Positions 14,681 through 15,990 of a stretch of DNA of 15,990 nt are shown here, one piece after another (position 1 is the first letter of the stretch; each line of letters begins with the position of its first letter). This DNA is from an uncultured Acinetobacter sp. (GTDB lineage: Bacteria > Pseudomonadota > Gammaproteobacteria > Pseudomonadales > Moraxellaceae). The notes beneath the pieces were generated by a model. The model searched no databases and was not told where the DNA came from. It worked only from the letters and a program-made list of their open reading frames with translations. Location of the stretch: contig CAAFWA010000122.1 in the NCBI GenBank assembly GCA_900766635.1, positions 1 through 15,990 of the forward strand. The letters run 5' to 3'. The position numbers were made by a program, and so were the translations under genes.

Positions 14681-15990
14681 ATGGCGATTCATGTAATACA
14701 AAGTCAGCGCATTGAAGTGTTGTTTGAAGCCATGTTGCGTGCGGTGCAACAGCCTCGTGTGAGTCCTTTACATGTGCTCAAGCCGCAGCATTTTATTGTG
14801 CCGTCCCTTGCCATTGAAACGTGGCTGACTCAGCAATTGGCTGAACAGAAAGGCATTAGTGCCAATAATCAGTTTCATACCCGTATGCGTGGTTTCCAAT
14901 GGTGGGCTTATCAAGAAGTCTTGCATGATCAACGTGATGAAGTGCGTAAAGCCAATTTGCCACGTTTAATGATCAAATGGCGAATTTACCAAAGCCTGAA
15001 AAATTTTGTACATGCGCCGCAGAATACTTTAGCGCCAGAGCATCCGCTGTATCCGATTATTCAACGTATTTATGCCAGTGCCGACCGTTTAGCGGGCTTT
15101 GAGCAGCTTAATAAAAAGCAAAGCATGTTGTATTGGGTTGCAGAGCAAGTATCACGCTTATTTTCCAATTATATGGAATATCGTAGCCACTGTACCCGCT
15201 GTGCTAGCCCGACCTGTCAGTGTGGTTCAAATTGGCTACAAGTCTGGGGCAATAATCAAAACTTAAATGTCGAGCAGTTATTTTTTAATGTAGGCACTGA
15301 GATTGAGCAGTTTAAGCTTGAACAAGCCACTGAGCTCGAGGCATGGCAGCGTTGGTTATGGCAAAGTGTATTTGCCGAAGACTTTAAGCAAGTGGCACAT
15401 ATTGATACGTTGTTTTGGCAACGCCTTGATGATCCTAGCACACGCCAACAAGCGCTTAATCGTTTCCCCGAGCAGCTTGTGGTATTTACGCTGCTAGATT
15501 TACCGCCTGTACAATTACAATTTTTACGCCGTTTGGGCCAGTACATCGACATTTTTGTGATGCACTACAATCCCTCACAAGAATATTGGGCCGATATGGT
15601 CGATCCACATTGGAAAGCTCGTTATGATGCGCAGTTGCGTCAGCGTTTTATTGAGCGTGAACAAGCCCAAGGACGTCGGGTGGATGACCAAGCCATTGAA
15701 GCCTATATCCGAAAATTTAGCCTAGAGTTTCACGCCGAAAAGCGAGATTCACATCATCCGTTGTTAACCCGTTTTGGTAAACAAGCGCGTGATCACTTCT
15801 CATTGCTGTCGAGTCTTGCGTCTAATGAAGAGGGGCAGTGGTTTGACCTGTTCCCTGATGATTATCCTGACAACTTACTCGGTAAAATTCAAAGCGATAT
15901 TTTACATTTACGTGAGCCTGAACCACAGCATTATCATTTACAGCCTGATGATCGTTCAATACAAATTCATGTCTGTCATTCGAGCTTACG
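14681..15990 (+). CDS. recC: RecC, exonuclease V (RecBCD) gamma subunit, N-terminal part
   Basis: Subunit of the RecBCD helicase-nuclease that processes double-strand breaks; RecC holds the complex together, splits the duplex and scans for Chi. 436 complete codons are present and the frame runs off the right edge; family members are about 1,100-1,200 residues. N-terminal signatures are visible: FIVPSLAIETWLTQQLA near residue 38 (inactive helicase-like domain 1), RMRGFQWWAY, FTLLDLPPVQLQFLRRLG, and IQIHVCHSSLR at the very end, which in the family precedes the second half of the helicase-like core. GGGAG at five bases before the ATG is the ribosome binding site. Residues 168-183 carry an unusual cysteine cluster, C171, C174, C179 and C181, between YR and WLQVW, absent from E. 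coli RecC as far as I recall. recB and recD would be expected beyond the window. Confidence 0.93.
   Translation, partial: MAIHVIQSQRIEVLFEAMLRAVQQPRVSPLHVLKPQHFIVPSLAIETWLTQQLAEQKGISANNQFHTRMRGFQWWAYQEVLHDQRDEVRKANLPRLMIKWRIYQSLKNFVHAPQNTLAPEHPLYPIIQRIYASADRLAGFEQLNKKQSMLYWVAEQVSRLFSNYMEYRSHCTRCASPTCQCGSNWLQVWGNNQNLNVEQLFFNVGTEIEQFKLEQATELEAWQRWLWQSVFAEDFKQVAHIDTLFWQRLDDPSTRQQALNRFPEQLVVFTLLDLPPVQLQFLRRLGQYIDIFVMHYNPSQEYWADMVDPHWKARYDAQLRQRFIEREQAQGRRVDDQAIEAYIRKFSLEFHAEKRDSHHPLLTRFGKQARDHFSLLSSLASNEEGQWFDLFPDDYPDNLLGKIQSDILHLREPEPQHYHLQPDDRSIQIHVCHSSL

Noticed and set aside
15256..15552. Minus-strand 98-codon frame with many Cys and Ser
   Set aside because: It is antisense to recC, whose frame is continuous and has clear family signatures here.
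1..15990. CRISPR arrays, tRNA or rRNA genes, insertion sequences, attachment sites, restriction or toxin-antitoxin genes
   Set aside because: No regularly spaced repeats, no cloverleaf-like sequences, and no transposase, integrase, nuclease-defence or toxin signatures were seen on either strand.

Overview
The window looks like chromosomal DNA of an Acinetobacter-type gammaproteobacterium. The evidence is a moderately AT-rich composition, a ubiE-ubiJ-ubiB block, a two-domain PPK2-type polyphosphate:AMP phosphotransferase of the kind first described in Acinetobacter johnsonii, a small protein resembling the FFLEELY-motif family known mainly from Acinetobacter, and a recC gene divergent from a small membrane-associated protein. 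The genus call is inference from gene content. I see no tRNA, rRNA, CRISPR array, insertion sequence or phage gene.

Layout from left to right. (1) 1-2070, minus strand: a UvrD/FBH1-like superfamily 1 helicase, cut by the left window edge, directly follows hisIE (last-steps histidine biosynthesis enzyme) with a 9-base gap, so the two are probably co-transcribed. (2) 2129-3325, minus strand: a patatin-like phospholipase followed by an unusual in-frame open tail. (3) 3414-8077, minus strand: a three-gene cell-envelope locus made of two full-length paralogous lipoproteins with polyglycine tethers, on either side of a predicted outer-membrane beta-barrel protein. Each of the three genes ends in its own intrinsic terminator. 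(4) 8271-11488, minus strand: the ubiquinone genes ubiE, ubiJ and ubiB in transcription order with 9-11 base gaps, closed by a terminator just after ubiB. (5) 11654-12358, minus strand: a FFLEELY-like protein of unknown function, divergent from (6) 12514-13920, plus strand: polyphosphate:AMP phosphotransferase. (7) 13949-14521, minus strand: a small DUF697-like protein that shares a bidirectional terminator with the phosphotransferase. (8) 14681-15990, plus strand: the first 436 codons of recC, running off the right edge.

Most of the window is housekeeping: histidine synthesis, the methylation step and accessory factors of ubiquinone synthesis, polyphosphate-based nucleotide phosphorylation, and recombination. 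The least explained part is the lipoprotein / beta-barrel / lipoprotein locus at 3.4-8.1 kb, which is the best candidate for an undescribed surface system. Other points of note are a four-cysteine insertion in RecC, a long N-terminal extension on UbiE, and the open tail after the patatin stop codon.

Several starts were moved from the longest open frame to a start with a better ribosome binding site or signal peptide: hisIE, the beta-barrel gene, the 521-residue lipoprotein, ubiB, ubiE and the DUF697-like gene. No gene-free stretch exceeds 300 bases; the longest is 5106-5338 (233 bases, very AT-rich, terminator plus probable promoter region).
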